Assembly: GCA_016932145.1 (NCBI GenBank)
Contig: JAFGDI010000355.1
Coordinates: forward strand, 1-8,686
Direction of reading: 5' to 3'
DNA length: 8,686 bases
From: Sedimentisphaerales bacterium
GTDB taxonomy: Bacteria; Planctomycetota; Phycisphaerae; Sedimentisphaerales; SM23-30
A program made the translations under genes and the position numbers. Position 1 is the stretch's first letter. Every line of letters begins with the position of its first letter. The notes beneath the pieces are model-generated. The model saw only the letters and a list, made by a program, of their open reading frames with translations. It had not been told where the DNA came from and did not search any database. Positions 1 to 7,120 of this stretch are shown piece after piece.

Positions 1-828
1 ACCGTGCGAGAGCTTTGCGGAAAAATGGTTTCCGGGTTCAATTTCAACCATGACCGAATCGCCAAAGCCAGACAATACCATGAAAACGAAAGGCTGCGAA
101 AAGGTAAAACAGCTTTGTTCCAGATCACTCGTCCAGTCGAATATTTCTTCATCGCCATGCTCAAAGCCGCACCCGAACACAGCCGGGCCAAATATATCTG
201 GGGTGGACTATACCGTTCGCCGCTGGCCATACATTTATCTCAGCTTACCAATATACGCCCCTGGATAGTGATGGTAATAGTGACTGCATGGCTTGGCTAT
301 TTCAGTTCAGCTATAAATGTTATCTTTCTGATGCCAGTATTTTTCGCTATGAGTATCGATCTGGGTATCAATACGAAATTATTGATCGCCGGCAGTCGGC
401 AGGACCGCTTTAGCAGTGCTCTGACATTAGCTTTGCTCTTGTTTATTCTGGGAACGATATGTGCGATAATGCTTTGGGGGCTGTCTTGTCTGCTGGCTGA
501 GTTTATGCCGGGCTTCAATACCCAGAAGCTGGGCCTTATAACTTACCATGCTGCCAATATTAATTTTTTAGGCCTTGTATTTCTGACTTCTATTTCGCTT
601 GTTATTAATCTGCTCTGTAAAAATAAATTTCTAGCCATAATGATAGCAATGGTATTATTTGGCGGTTTACAAGGCTATTTTGTTGCTCAAGGTTTCCGCA
701 AGAGCGAACAAATGGACAATATTAGCAATTTCATACCGCTCATCACCGTGGCTATAGGACTGATAAGCTGGCTGGTCTTTATGGTAGTTTTGAAACGGGT
801 ATGTACCAAAGGGCAGTTAGTTAAGTAG
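1..828 (+). CDS. Multi-pass inner-membrane protein, 5' end cut by window edge (possible ABC-2-like permease)
   Basis: The frame is open to the first base, so the gene probably begins upstream; the first possible start inside the window is GTG at 4, giving 274 residues. About 85 mostly polar, basic residues (with a WGGLY motif near 66-70) are followed by hydrophobic stretches at roughly 86-118, 137-166, 186-204, 208-229 and 243-264, so five or six membrane spans with a short basic C-terminus. The loop between the first and second blocks (AGSRQDRF, about 129-136) resembles the basic loop often seen in ABC-2 transporter permeases, where a 'SRR' turn precedes the next span. That resemblance is inference only; no ATPase subunit is in view. 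The stop codon TAG at 826-828 falls inside the GTAG foot of the downstream repeat, so the last codons may have been changed by its insertion. Real gene: confident. Function: unknown. Confidence 0.7.
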   Translation, partial: TVRELCGKMVSGFNFNHDRIAKARQYHENERLRKGKTALFQITRPVEYFFIAMLKAAPEHSRAKYIWGGLYRSPLAIHLSQLTNIRPWIVMVIVTAWLGYFSSAINVIFLMPVFFAMSIDLGINTKLLIAGSRQDRFSSALTLALLLFILGTICAIMLWGLSCLLAEFMPGFNTQKLGLITYHAANINFLGLVFLTSISLVINLLCKNKFLAIMIAMVLFGGLQGYFVAQGFRKSEQMDNISNFIPLITVAIGLISWLVFMVVLKRVCTKGQLVK

Positions 829-986
829 AGACGCATGATTATGCGTCTCCGAATGTCAAGCCAGGCATGCAATAAGGCGAAAGTATTGTTGAAAGAAGTA
901 ATGACAGTACACCGTTACAGGAAGTATTCCTGTTAAACAAATGAGGCATTTGCCCTTAAATGAGACGCATAATCATGCGTCTCTAC
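825..986. repeat. REPIN-like inverted hairpin pair, family A, copy 1 (162 bp)
   Basis: Two identical 25-nt arms lie in inverted orientation at 825-849 and 962-986. Each reads outward-in as GTAG, then stem AGACGCAT, loop GATT, stem ATGCGTCT, then C. Each arm alone forms a perfect hairpin, and the two together form the ends of a larger foldback. The 112-nt spacer holds two further small perfect hairpins: ACAGGAA/TTCCTGT (917-933) and CAAATG/CATTTG (938-952), each with a 3-nt loop. GTAG at the 5' foot of a hairpin is the hallmark of REP elements moved by TnpA-REP (RAYT) enzymes, and a close inverted pair is the REPIN/BIME form. No transposase is encoded within it, and no target-site duplication is evident. 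Confidence 0.85.
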
Positions 987-1034
987 CGAATGCGAAATAA
1001 GCATTTTTAATCCGGCTGTTGCTTATTTCCTTAC

Positions 1035-1063
1035 TTGATAATTTCTCGCTAAACCATTAGAAT
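1035..1063 (+). promoter_or_regulatory. Sigma-70-type promoter for the thioadenosine phosphorylase gene
   Basis: TTGATA at 1035-1040 and TAGAAT at 1058-1063 are separated by 17 bp, the optimal spacing for a housekeeping promoter. Transcription would begin near 1070, leaving a leader of about 45 nt before the ATG at 1116. It lies between the repeat ending at 986 and the gene, so the gene is probably transcribed independently of the membrane-protein gene. Confidence 0.6.
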
Positions 1064-1102
1064 CCAGTTTTCGACCGAGAATCAGACTTTAACTCAGGAA
1101 TT

Positions 1103-1109
1103 GAAAGGA
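1103..1109 (+). promoter_or_regulatory. Ribosome binding site deciding the phosphorylase start
   Basis: GAAAGGA ends 6 nt before the ATG at 1116. It overlaps the alternative in-frame TTG at 1101, which has no properly spaced site of its own; this favours ATG 1116. Confidence 0.7.
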
Positions 1110-1115
1110 TTCGAT

Positions 1116-2003
1116 ATGGCAGCGATCAAACCGAGAATTGGTATTATTGGAGGCTCTGGCCTGGGCCATGCCATGACCCAGCAGACGACAGGGCAGGAGC
1201 ATTATTTTGAGACCCCGTTTGGTATGCCCTCAGCTCCGATAATTACCTCTGAAATAAACGGTGTGCCCATCGCCTTTCTGGCCCGGCATGGCAGGGGGCA
1301 TGTGTTCAATCCTTCCGTAATTAACTACAGGGCAAATATTTATGCTCTGAAATCACTTGGTGTCACCAGTATTATCGCCAGCGGAGCCGTTGGCTCGCTC
1401 GTCGAAGAAATGCAGCCTAAACATCTGGTAATACCAGATCAGGTCATTGATAAGACTTTCAAACGGGACAATACCTTTTTTGATGATGGCATAGTTGCCC
1501 ATGTTGATTTCGCCTGGCCGTTCTGTGACAAGTTGCGAAAATTGCTGCTGAGTGTTGCTTCTGAAGTTAATACAACTGTGCATAATAAAGCAACTTATGT
1601 CTGTATGGAAGGCCCACAATTCTCAACTCGGGCTGAATCTCTGCTCCATAAAAGCTGGGGGGCGCACCTTATCGGCATGACCTGTATGCCTGAGGCCAGA
1701 TTAGCCCGCGAAGCCGAAATGTGCTATGCCCTGGTTGCTTTGCCAACCGATTATGATTGCTGGCGTGAACCTAAAGGTGATATCGATAAGCATAAATTGA
1801 TCGCGGAAATTATAGGAAATCTGAACGAAGCGACCGAAAACGCCGTAAATATGATTAAGCTGGCAGTCAGTAAGGCCGGTGATTTTCTGGAGCAGGGCTG
1901 TGAGCATAATAGCTCGCTGGAATTGGCTATCTGGTCAGATAAGAGCAAAATGTCGCTAAAAACCAAAGAAAAACTGAATTTATTGGTAAAAAAATATATT
2001 TGA
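1116..2003 (+). CDS. mtnP: S-methyl-5'-thioadenosine phosphorylase
   Basis: The enzyme splits methylthioadenosine with phosphate into adenine and 5-methylthioribose-1-phosphate, feeding the methionine and adenine salvage pathways in the cytoplasm. The 295-residue protein has every family signature in order: the phosphate loop GIIGGSGL (9-16), RHGRGH (57-62), NYRAN (70-74), SGAVGSL (89-95), MEGPQFSTRAE (164-174), GMT (187-189) and TDYDCW (211-216). The two aspartates in the last motif (212, 214) are the residues that select 6-aminopurines in methylthioadenosine phosphorylases, whereas purine nucleoside phosphorylases for 6-oxopurines carry asparagine there. Length is normal for the family (about 280-300). 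An in-frame TTG at 1101 would add five residues but lacks a spaced ribosome site. The gene has its own promoter and no obvious operon partner; the next gene starts about 190 bp downstream. Assignment to the trimeric MTAP/PNP family is near certain; specificity is inferred from the motif. Confidence 0.93.
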   Translation: MAAIKPRIGIIGGSGLGHAMTQQTTGQEHYFETPFGMPSAPIITSEINGVPIAFLARHGRGHVFNPSVINYRANIYALKSLGVTSIIASGAVGSLVEEMQPKHLVIPDQVIDKTFKRDNTFFDDGIVAHVDFAWPFCDKLRKLLLSVASEVNTTVHNKATYVCMEGPQFSTRAESLLHKSWGAHLIGMTCMPEARLAREAEMCYALVALPTDYDCWREPKGDIDKHKLIAEIIGNLNEATENAVNMIKLAVSKAGDFLEQGCEHNSSLELAIWSDKSKMSLKTKEKLNLLVKKYI

Positions 2004-2032
2004 GTACATATATTTATAAGTTATAATTCACC

Positions 2033-2061
2033 GTAGCTGTTTCGCTTGTATGGCGTAACAG
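2033..2061 (+). repeat. Possible solitary GTAG-footed hairpin
   Basis: GTAG (2033-2036) sits directly against an imperfect stem: CTGTTTCGC (2037-2045) pairs with GCGTAACAG (2053-2061) with one T/T mismatch and a 7-nt loop. It is placed just after the phosphorylase stop. There is no T-tract, so it is not a standard terminator. It resembles the GTAG-footed hairpins elsewhere in the window in architecture but not in stem sequence, and no inverted partner is seen. Chance is possible. The rest of the 2004-2196 gap shows nothing else firm, apart from a weak TTGTCA (2144) / TTTTAT (2168) promoter-like pair with 18-bp spacing. Confidence 0.3.
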
Positions 2062-2182
2062 GTTTCATGGGGAATGTACTGCGTGTGGTTTTGCGACCTG
2101 GGTTTTAACTGACCTTTGCTCTGGGCCTGCCAGTATGGCTTTATTGTCAGGCTGTGGCGGTCTGTCATTTTATCAAAAAATT

Positions 2183-2188
2183 GGAAAG
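2183..2188 (+). promoter_or_regulatory. Ribosome binding site deciding a TTG start
   Basis: GGAAAG lies 8 nt upstream of TTG 2197. An in-frame TAA (2194-2196) immediately precedes that TTG, so no start further upstream is possible, and the FHA domain begins within the first residues, so a much later start would destroy it. Confidence 0.6.
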
Positions 2189-2196
2189 AAAGATAA

Positions 2197-3846
2197 TTGC
2201 CAACACTATATATATCACAAGGTTCAGATAAGGGCAGGACATTTCAGGTGAATGAGTCACCGGCGGTCATAGGCAGAAATAGTCCGGATGTACCTTTGAC
2301 AGATAATACTGTTTCCCGCAGACATTCGGAGCTTATCCGTAAATCTGATGATAGTTGGGTTATCCGTGATCTGGGCAGTGCTAACGGTACATTTGTCAAT
2401 GGTGTTAAGCTATCGGGCTTTCTCGACCTCAAGCAGGGCGATCAGGTTCGCTGTGGTGCTACGCTGATAGTATTTGGCCAGAAGAGAACGGGCAGTGGTA
2501 TAATTTGTGACCCGGTGAGTTTGCAGATAGACCCTGATGGCAATCTGATAGAATCATCGATAATGGGAACTACGCCGGGGCTGGACGACTCAGTTATTAT
2601 CGCCGGTCCGGAGACTTCCTCGGCGGTCGGCAATCTGAGATTGCTCTATGAACTTTCTACGACGATCAGCTCGATCTTCGATGAATCGCAATTGCTTGAT
2701 AAGGTAATGGATATTGTATTTGATAATCTCCCGGCGGATCGCGGCTTTATCCTGCTGCGAGAGCAGGAAGATAAGCCTCTTGTTCCTATGGCTGCCAGAT
2801 ATAGGGACGAATCGCAAAAAGATTCCGGCAAAATAACTGTCAGCCATACTATTGTTGAACATGCAATGGAAAAAAGAGAGGGCGTAATCTGTACAAATGC
2901 CATGCGTGACCCGCGGTTTGCCAAAGGTGAAAGTGTACATAACTATGCTATTCGTTCGGCCTTATGTGTGCCTATTGCCGTCAGAAGTAATGTAATGGGC
3001 GTTATTTATGTTGATACTACCATGGCAACCAATACCTATGCCGGCGAGCAGTTAGAGTTACTTACCGCTATTGGCTATCAGACAGGTCTGGCCCTGGAAA
3101 ATGCCAGATTGTATCAGAGCGGGGTGCGGGCTGAAAGGCTTGCCGCGACTGGTGAAACGGTAGCCTATATTTCCCATGGTATTAAAAATATTCTCCAGGG
3201 TATGCAAAGTGCCACTGATCTGGTTGATATGGGTTTTCATAAGAACAAGATGGAAGTGGCCGGTAAGGGCTGGAAAGTGGTCAAACGCAATCTGACCAGA
3301 GTGCAGAATCTTATGCTCAATATGCTGGCATACAGTAAGGTCAGAAAGCCAAATAAAGAGATGTCTCAGCTCAACCATCTGGTTGCTGAAGCGGTTGATT
3401 TGCTCAGTGAAAATGCTCATCAGAAGGGCGTGGGTTTGTTTTCAGACCTTGACAGTCATTTGCCACCTATACCTATGGATGCCGATGGCATTCAGCAGGT
3501 ATTGTTGAATCTCATACTCAATGCCTTTGATGTGCTTGCTTCTGGTGAGGGTGTTATTACCGTTAAGACCTCTTACAATATTGTAAGGGGTAATGCCATG
3601 CTGATAGTAAGTGATAATGGCCCTGGTATTGCACCTGACGAATTGGGCGAGATATTCACCGCGTTCCATTCCAGTAAGGGACACGGCGGTACTGGTCTGG
3701 GCCTGGCAGTAGTAAAGAAAATAGTTGAGGAACATGATGGCACTGTTACTGTTGATAGTAAAATTGGTGAGGGTACAACCTTTACCGTAAGTCTGCCGAC
3801 AGCAACGACTTTGAGCAGCGGCGAAACCGCCAGTGATACCATCTGA
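2197..3846 (+). CDS. FHA-GAF sensor histidine kinase
   Basis: The 549-residue protein is a soluble sensor kinase with no membrane segment, so it should act in the cytoplasm. Residues 1-95 form a forkhead-associated domain, which binds phosphothreonine: GRNSPDVPLTD (26-36), SRRH (40-43) and SANGTFVNG (61-69) are its binding loops. After a linker, residues about 150-300 are a GAF domain, a ligand or redox sensor. A short coiled segment leads to the kinase core: H-box around His327 (ISHGIKN), N-box NLILNA (438-443, with Asn438 and Asn442), G1 box DNGPGI (473-478) and G2 box GGTGLGLA (497-504). All catalytic residues are present. There is no receiver domain and no response regulator nearby, so the partner is unknown. 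Joining an FHA domain to a histidine kinase suggests crosstalk between Ser/Thr kinases and two-component signalling; that is inference. Translation starts at TTG. Confidence 0.9.
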   Translation: MPTLYISQGSDKGRTFQVNESPAVIGRNSPDVPLTDNTVSRRHSELIRKSDDSWVIRDLGSANGTFVNGVKLSGFLDLKQGDQVRCGATLIVFGQKRTGSGIICDPVSLQIDPDGNLIESSIMGTTPGLDDSVIIAGPETSSAVGNLRLLYELSTTISSIFDESQLLDKVMDIVFDNLPADRGFILLREQEDKPLVPMAARYRDESQKDSGKITVSHTIVEHAMEKREGVICTNAMRDPRFAKGESVHNYAIRSALCVPIAVRSNVMGVIYVDTTMATNTYAGEQLELLTAIGYQTGLALENARLYQSGVRAERLAATGETVAYISHGIKNILQGMQSATDLVDMGFHKNKMEVAGKGWKVVKRNLTRVQNLMLNMLAYSKVRKPNKEMSQLNHLVAEAVDLLSENAHQKGVGLFSDLDSHLPPIPMDADGIQQVLLNLILNAFDVLASGEGVITVKTSYNIVRGNAMLIVSDNGPGIAPDELGEIFTAFHSSKGHGGTGLGLAVVKKIVEEHDGTVTVDSKIGEGTTFTVSLPTATTLSSGETASDTI

Positions 3847-4072
3847 CAGATACTTAGTGCTTTCAGGTATAAGGAGCGACTGTTTTTAAAATATACTTTG
3901 TCCAGTGGTTAATGGCCTATCTGCTTTTTTCTGACATATCAGTCAGGTTACCATGAAGTTTTTTATATCGCTGAAAAAGGACGGATATTTGTGTAACTTT
4001 AGCGTGAATGGGCAGGTATAACACGATGTAAAGATACAAGGTAGAATAAACAATCGCATGATCCTGAAAATT

Positions 4073-4077
4073 GGAGA
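4073..4077 (+). promoter_or_regulatory. Ribosome binding site deciding the start of the secreted protein
   Basis: GGAGA is 7 nt upstream of ATG 4085. It lies inside the nine codons that would be added by the in-frame ATG at 4058, which has no such site. The later start also gives a clean signal peptide from the first residue. Confidence 0.7.
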
Positions 4078-4084
4078 AAATAAA

Positions 4085-5845
4085 ATGTATTTTTGTAAGA
4101 GCTTATCTTTAATTGCTTTATCGTTTTTATCCTGTAGTCCTCTGGCTTTGGCTAATGACCAGTCGGTAATATTGGGCAAGTTGCCATCTAATAGCGAAAT
4201 GGTGGTTTATACACCAGATATAAATGAGTTAGTGGCCGAGATAGCGGTTTACGCCGGGAAGTTTGAAGCCGATGCTGATGATATTTCGCTGGCTAATCTG
4301 TGCAAAAAGTTGGCAGAGCAATGGCAGTTGGGTCAGGAGCTGGTTCTGGACGAAAGTAAGCCGGCAGCTTTGGCCTTTACCAGTCTGATGGCTGCGGATA
4401 AGTCATGGCTGCTATATCTGCCGGTAAAAGACAAGCAGGCTTTTCTTGATGGCATTCCTGCTGAAAAGAAGCTCGAAAGTGGTGTATATCGCTTTACTGA
4501 CATGTCATATATGACCTCGGTAGAAGATTATCTGCTTTTTGGTGCTAATGAATTCAATCTGAATACGGCCATAAAGGGCAATGTGGGTTTTGAAACTCTG
4601 GCCTCAACTTTAAGTGATATGGAGCAGAGTGATATTACGATATATGCCGATCTTACCAATGTAATGAATGTCGGGCGACTGATGGTCCCGGCGGCTCTGA
4701 TGAATGTTCCTGATCTGCAATCTAATCCTGACCTGGCCAGCCGGGTGCAGAAAATGATAATGGCAGGCACTGAGATAAACCGCATTTCCTGGTCGATTGA
4801 CTTTCAGGAAGCCGGCATAGTAACCCATTCAAATATTTCCGTATTGTCAGGTGGTGAGCTGGCCAGGCATATTAAGGACTATAATAAACTGAATTTCTCT
4901 GATATGGCTTCTTTGCCCGATGGTGAAATGACTTATGTATCAGGTATAAGCGTATCTCCGGAAATGGTAAAGTGTTATTTTAACAGTGTCTTTGACCTGG
5001 CTGCTGTAGCAGCACCTCATTATCGTACCCCTGAAATGCAAAAGTGTATGAGCAATATTTCAACGCTGGTGAACACTGTATTTGATAACTATGGTGCCGA
5101 AATGGGCCCGGTTGTAGCAGCAAACTATCTGGCCGCTAAAGAGGGTCTTTCGCCTGATAAGAGAGTAATGTCTGTTTCTGCTACTGATATCAAGCCTGAG
5201 GTTATCGATAGTATATGGAAGGTCTTTGTCGAATCGGACCTGAGCCCTATGGTAAATATACGGTCCGTCGAATTTGAAGCTGGTGTTATAGGGGATTGCC
5301 CTTACTCAACCATATTTTATACCCTTAATCAGCCGGTAGCGGAAAATTCATATCTGAATACCGATCTGGATGTTTATTTCGGCAGGACAGTCGATAATCT
5401 AATGGTTCAGGCCCTGGATAAAGATGCTTTTTCTGAGGTAGTATCGCTGGCATCATCGGAAAAGAAACTGACAGATAGTGTTTTGTACAAGAAGGCAACG
5501 GATATGTTACCATCGTCAGCCAACCTTTATTTTGTGGCTGATGTGAATAATCTGGTAGATAATTTTATAGCTACTTATAATCTTCAGGCCGGTCAAATAG
5601 CCGAGAAACAGCCTGAGATGGCTTTGCCGCTGGCATTTGTAGGCCCGGCGATCAATGCCGCTGAGTCACTTGATGGCATTGCCGGGTTGTCGGTGGAGAT
5701 AAATGATGGTTTTATCAGGTATAATTGCTTCTGCGATCAGGAGGCAATTGATTCGGTAGTATCTACAGTTGAAAAGATGAAAGAGCTTAGTGGTAATAAT
5801 GGCGGTCCGGGACAGGGCGGCCAGGACCCGGTGAGTGAGCTGTAA
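4085..5845 (+). CDS. Secreted protein of unknown function with repeated internal segments
   Basis: The 586-residue product begins with a signal peptide (basic Lys5, hydrophobic core to about 15, likely cleavage after LALA at 20-23), so it should be exported. The cysteine at 17 is preceded by FLS, which does not fit a lipobox well. I recognise no catalytic motif. A strand-helix pattern recurs: LPSNSEMVVYTPDINELV from 33, DITIYADLTNVM from 183, LPDGEMTYVSG from 277, and LPSSANLYFVADVNNLV from 475. The first and last are clearly alike, suggesting an internally duplicated fold. The overall look recalls the DUF3352-like secreted proteins of planctomycetes and cyanobacteria; this is from memory and unproven. 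The C-terminus (about 570-583) is a Gly/Asn/Gln-rich tail. The gene stands about 240 bp after the kinase and is followed by a strong terminator, so it may be monocistronic. TATAAC at 4017-4022 is a possible -10 without a good -35. Confidence 0.8.
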   Translation: MYFCKSLSLIALSFLSCSPLALANDQSVILGKLPSNSEMVVYTPDINELVAEIAVYAGKFEADADDISLANLCKKLAEQWQLGQELVLDESKPAALAFTSLMAADKSWLLYLPVKDKQAFLDGIPAEKKLESGVYRFTDMSYMTSVEDYLLFGANEFNLNTAIKGNVGFETLASTLSDMEQSDITIYADLTNVMNVGRLMVPAALMNVPDLQSNPDLASRVQKMIMAGTEINRISWSIDFQEAGIVTHSNISVLSGGELARHIKDYNKLNFSDMASLPDGEMTYVSGISVSPEMVKCYFNSVFDLAAVAAPHYRTPEMQKCMSNISTLVNTVFDNYGAEMGPVVAANYLAAKEGLSPDKRVMSVSATDIKPEVIDSIWKVFVESDLSPMVNIRSVEFEAGVIGDCPYSTIFYTLNQPVAENSYLNTDLDVYFGRTVDNLMVQALDKDAFSEVVSLASSEKKLTDSVLYKKATDMLPSSANLYFVADVNNLVDNFIATYNLQAGQIAEKQPEMALPLAFVGPAINAAESLDGIAGLSVEINDGFIRYNCFCDQEAIDSVVSTVEKMKELSGNNGGPGQGGQDPVSEL

Positions 5846-5870
5846 TAAGCGGTGTACAAATTTATTGAAT

Positions 5871-5911
5871 AAAAGGGCGTTTTCATTCTAAATATGGAAG
5901 CGTCCTTTTTT
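5871..5911 (+). terminator. Rho-independent terminator after the secreted-protein gene
   Basis: A 14-bp stem (5871-5884 with 5896-5909), made of Watson-Crick pairs plus a few G-T wobbles, encloses an 11-nt loop. Its 3' arm runs into a T6 tract (5906-5911). It lies 26 bp past the stop codon and separates this gene from the oxygen-defence pair downstream. Confidence 0.85.
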
Positions 5912-5941
5912 GTTATCTGCTAAAGTTTTTTTATTGATAAT

Positions 5942-5969
5942 TTGACTTTAAGACTCATAAGGGTATATT
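5942..5969 (+). promoter_or_regulatory. Promoter of the desulfoferrodoxin-ferritin unit
   Basis: TTGACT (5942-5947) and TATATT (5964-5969) are separated by 16 bp. This is close to consensus and lies just after the preceding terminator. The predicted leader is about 70 nt. I see no convincing PerR, Fur or OxyR-type dyad overlapping it. Confidence 0.65.
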
Positions 5970-6046
5970 ATTAGAGTGAATGTAAATTGGTTTGAAGTAG
6001 TATATAAGTTAATGTTTAACCCATATTCAGGTTAGGAGTCTTAAAA

Positions 6047-6436
6047 ATGGCGGTAGAATCAAAGATCTATAAGTGTGATATTTGCGGTAATGTTATTGAA
6101 ATGCTCGATAATAAAGGACCGATTATTGAGTGTTGTGGTGAGCCTATGACCGAGCAGGTAGAAAATACCAAGGATGCAGCTAAGGAAAAACATGTGCCCG
6201 TAATTGAAATGACACCAGAAGGTATGAAAGTTACCGTCGGTTCAGTTGCCCACCCTATGACACCAGAGCATTGGATCCAGTGGATAGAGGTTATAAGCGG
6301 AGATACTGTTGTAAGAAAGCATCTTAATCCGGGCGATGCACCGGTGGCAGTGTTTAATTGTGGTAATAATTGCTGCAAAGCGCCAAAAGTTCGCGAGTTC
6401 TGTAATTTGCATGGCCTCTGGGCCGTACAGGGCTGA
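6047..6436 (+). CDS. dfx: Desulfoferrodoxin (superoxide reductase, two-iron type)
   Basis: This cytoplasmic enzyme reduces superoxide to hydrogen peroxide without making oxygen, a typical defence in anaerobes. The 129-residue protein has both iron centres. Centre I (desulforedoxin-like, Fe-Cys4) uses Cys10, Cys13, Cys29 and Cys30. Centre II, the catalytic Fe-His4-Cys site, uses His49, His69, His75, then Cys119 and His122 in the CNLHGLW motif. The catalytic Glu47-Lys48 pair in EKHVP is kept. Length is normal for the class. Unusually, the loop before the Cys119 ligand carries three extra cysteines (105, 109, 110; NCGNNCC), which I do not recall from the Desulfovibrio proteins. The start ATG has AGGAG 8 nt upstream (6034-6038). 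The ferritin gene follows after 95 bp, probably in the same transcript. Family assignment is near certain. Confidence 0.96.
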   Translation: MAVESKIYKCDICGNVIEMLDNKGPIIECCGEPMTEQVENTKDAAKEKHVPVIEMTPEGMKVTVGSVAHPMTPEHWIQWIEVISGDTVVRKHLNPGDAPVAVFNCGNNCCKAPKVREFCNLHGLWAVQG

Positions 6437-6490
6437 TTATCGTGTTAACAGATGGCTCATATCACCTTTTAGCCTCACCTGGCATTAGTT

Positions 6491-6510
6491 GCTCAGTTAT
6501 TGCATTGAGC
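6491..6510 (+). other. Small hairpin between desulfoferrodoxin and ferritin genes
   Basis: GCTCA (6491-6495) and TGAGC (6506-6510) can pair around a 10-nt loop, directly before the ferritin ribosome site AAGGAG (6518-6523). There is no T-tract, so it should not end transcription. It could be a processing or stability element, or chance. Confidence 0.35.
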
Positions 6511-6531
6511 AGAACATAAGGAGAAATTAAG

Positions 6532-7044
6532 ATGATAAGTGATAAGATGGCAGCGGCCATAAATACTCAGGTTAACCGTGAAATGTACTCGGCCTATCTG
6601 TATCTGGCTATGAGTGCTTACTCTGAGAGTATAGACTTGCCTGGCTTTGCCAACTGGTTCCGGATCCAGTATCAGGAAGAAATGGTACATGCTTTTGGCC
6701 TGTACGATTACCTGATTTCTCGTGATTATACTCCGGTTTTGCTGGCTATCGAGCAGCCGCCTAAGGCTTTTGGTACGCCTCTGGAAATTTTCAAGGCCGC
6801 TTTGGAACATGAAAAGAAGGTAACCGCCTGGATAAATGAGCTGGTTACTATGGCCGTAGCTGAACAAGATTACGCCGCTCAGAGCTTTCTACAGTGGTAT
6901 GTCAAAGAGCAGGTTGAAGAAGAGGCAACTGCCAAATTGATTATCCAGGAGCTGAAAATGGCCGGCAACGACGGCTCGACCCTGTTCATGATCAACCGTG
7001 AACTTGGTGCAAGGGTCTTTACCGCACCGGTAGTGGGACAGTAA
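6532..7044 (+). CDS. ftnA: Bacterial non-haem ferritin
   Basis: The protein assembles into a 24-subunit cytoplasmic shell that oxidises Fe(II) and stores it as a ferric mineral. The 170-residue four-helix-bundle sequence carries the full ferroxidase set at the same numbers as Escherichia coli FtnA: Glu17, Glu50, His53, Glu94, Gln127 and Glu130, with the conserved Tyr24 nearby. No haem-binding methionine typical of bacterioferritin is apparent. Length fits the family (about 165-175). ATG 6532 has a strong AAGGAG site 8 nt upstream. It lies 95 bp after the desulfoferrodoxin gene with no clear promoter or terminator between, so co-transcription is likely. The pairing makes sense because the peroxide produced upstream would react with free Fe(II), which ferritin removes. 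A terminator follows. Confidence 0.95.
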   Translation: MISDKMAAAINTQVNREMYSAYLYLAMSAYSESIDLPGFANWFRIQYQEEMVHAFGLYDYLISRDYTPVLLAIEQPPKAFGTPLEIFKAALEHEKKVTAWINELVTMAVAEQDYAAQSFLQWYVKEQVEEEATAKLIIQELKMAGNDGSTLFMINRELGARVFTAPVVGQ

Positions 7045-7080
7045 CTGTAATATTTTGCTGTTGTTTTATAAATTGTTATT

Positions 7081-7106
7081 GCTAAAACATTTATCCCTGT
7101 TTTAGC
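7081..7106 (+). other. Hairpin in the ferritin 3' untranslated region
   Basis: GCTAAAAC (7081-7088) pairs perfectly with GTTTTAGC (7099-7106) around a 10-nt loop, 15 bp before the T-tailed terminator. It lacks its own T-tract. It may assist termination or protect the 3' end. Confidence 0.45.
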
Positions 7107-7120
7107 TCAGATATGATAAG

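Noticed and set aside
1101..1115. TTG start for the phosphorylase, adding five residues
   Set aside because: No ribosome site at proper spacing; GAAAGGA is correctly spaced for ATG 1116 and the phosphate loop begins shortly after.
3953..4021. 22-codon ORF (MKFFISLKKDGYLCNFSVNGQV) in the gap before the secreted-protein gene
   Set aside because: Only a weak AGG precedes it, and there is no conservation or structural evidence; such short frames are common by chance.
4058..4084. Upstream ATG for the secreted protein
   Set aside because: It would put nine polar residues before the signal peptide and place the GGAGA ribosome site inside the coding region.
3847..4084. Terminator or RNA gene between the kinase and the secreted-protein gene
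   Set aside because: Only weak short dyads such as CTGA/TCAG near 3931-3942 are visible, with no T-tailed stem or recognisable RNA fold.
4133..4137. Lipoprotein signal at Cys17 of the secreted protein
   Set aside because: The residues before Cys are F-L-S, which do not fit the usual lipobox, while LALA followed by Asn gives a good signal peptidase I site.
5913..6046. PerR, Fur or OxyR operator in the desulfoferrodoxin leader
   Set aside because: AT-rich sequence gives partial matches, but no convincing dyad was found.
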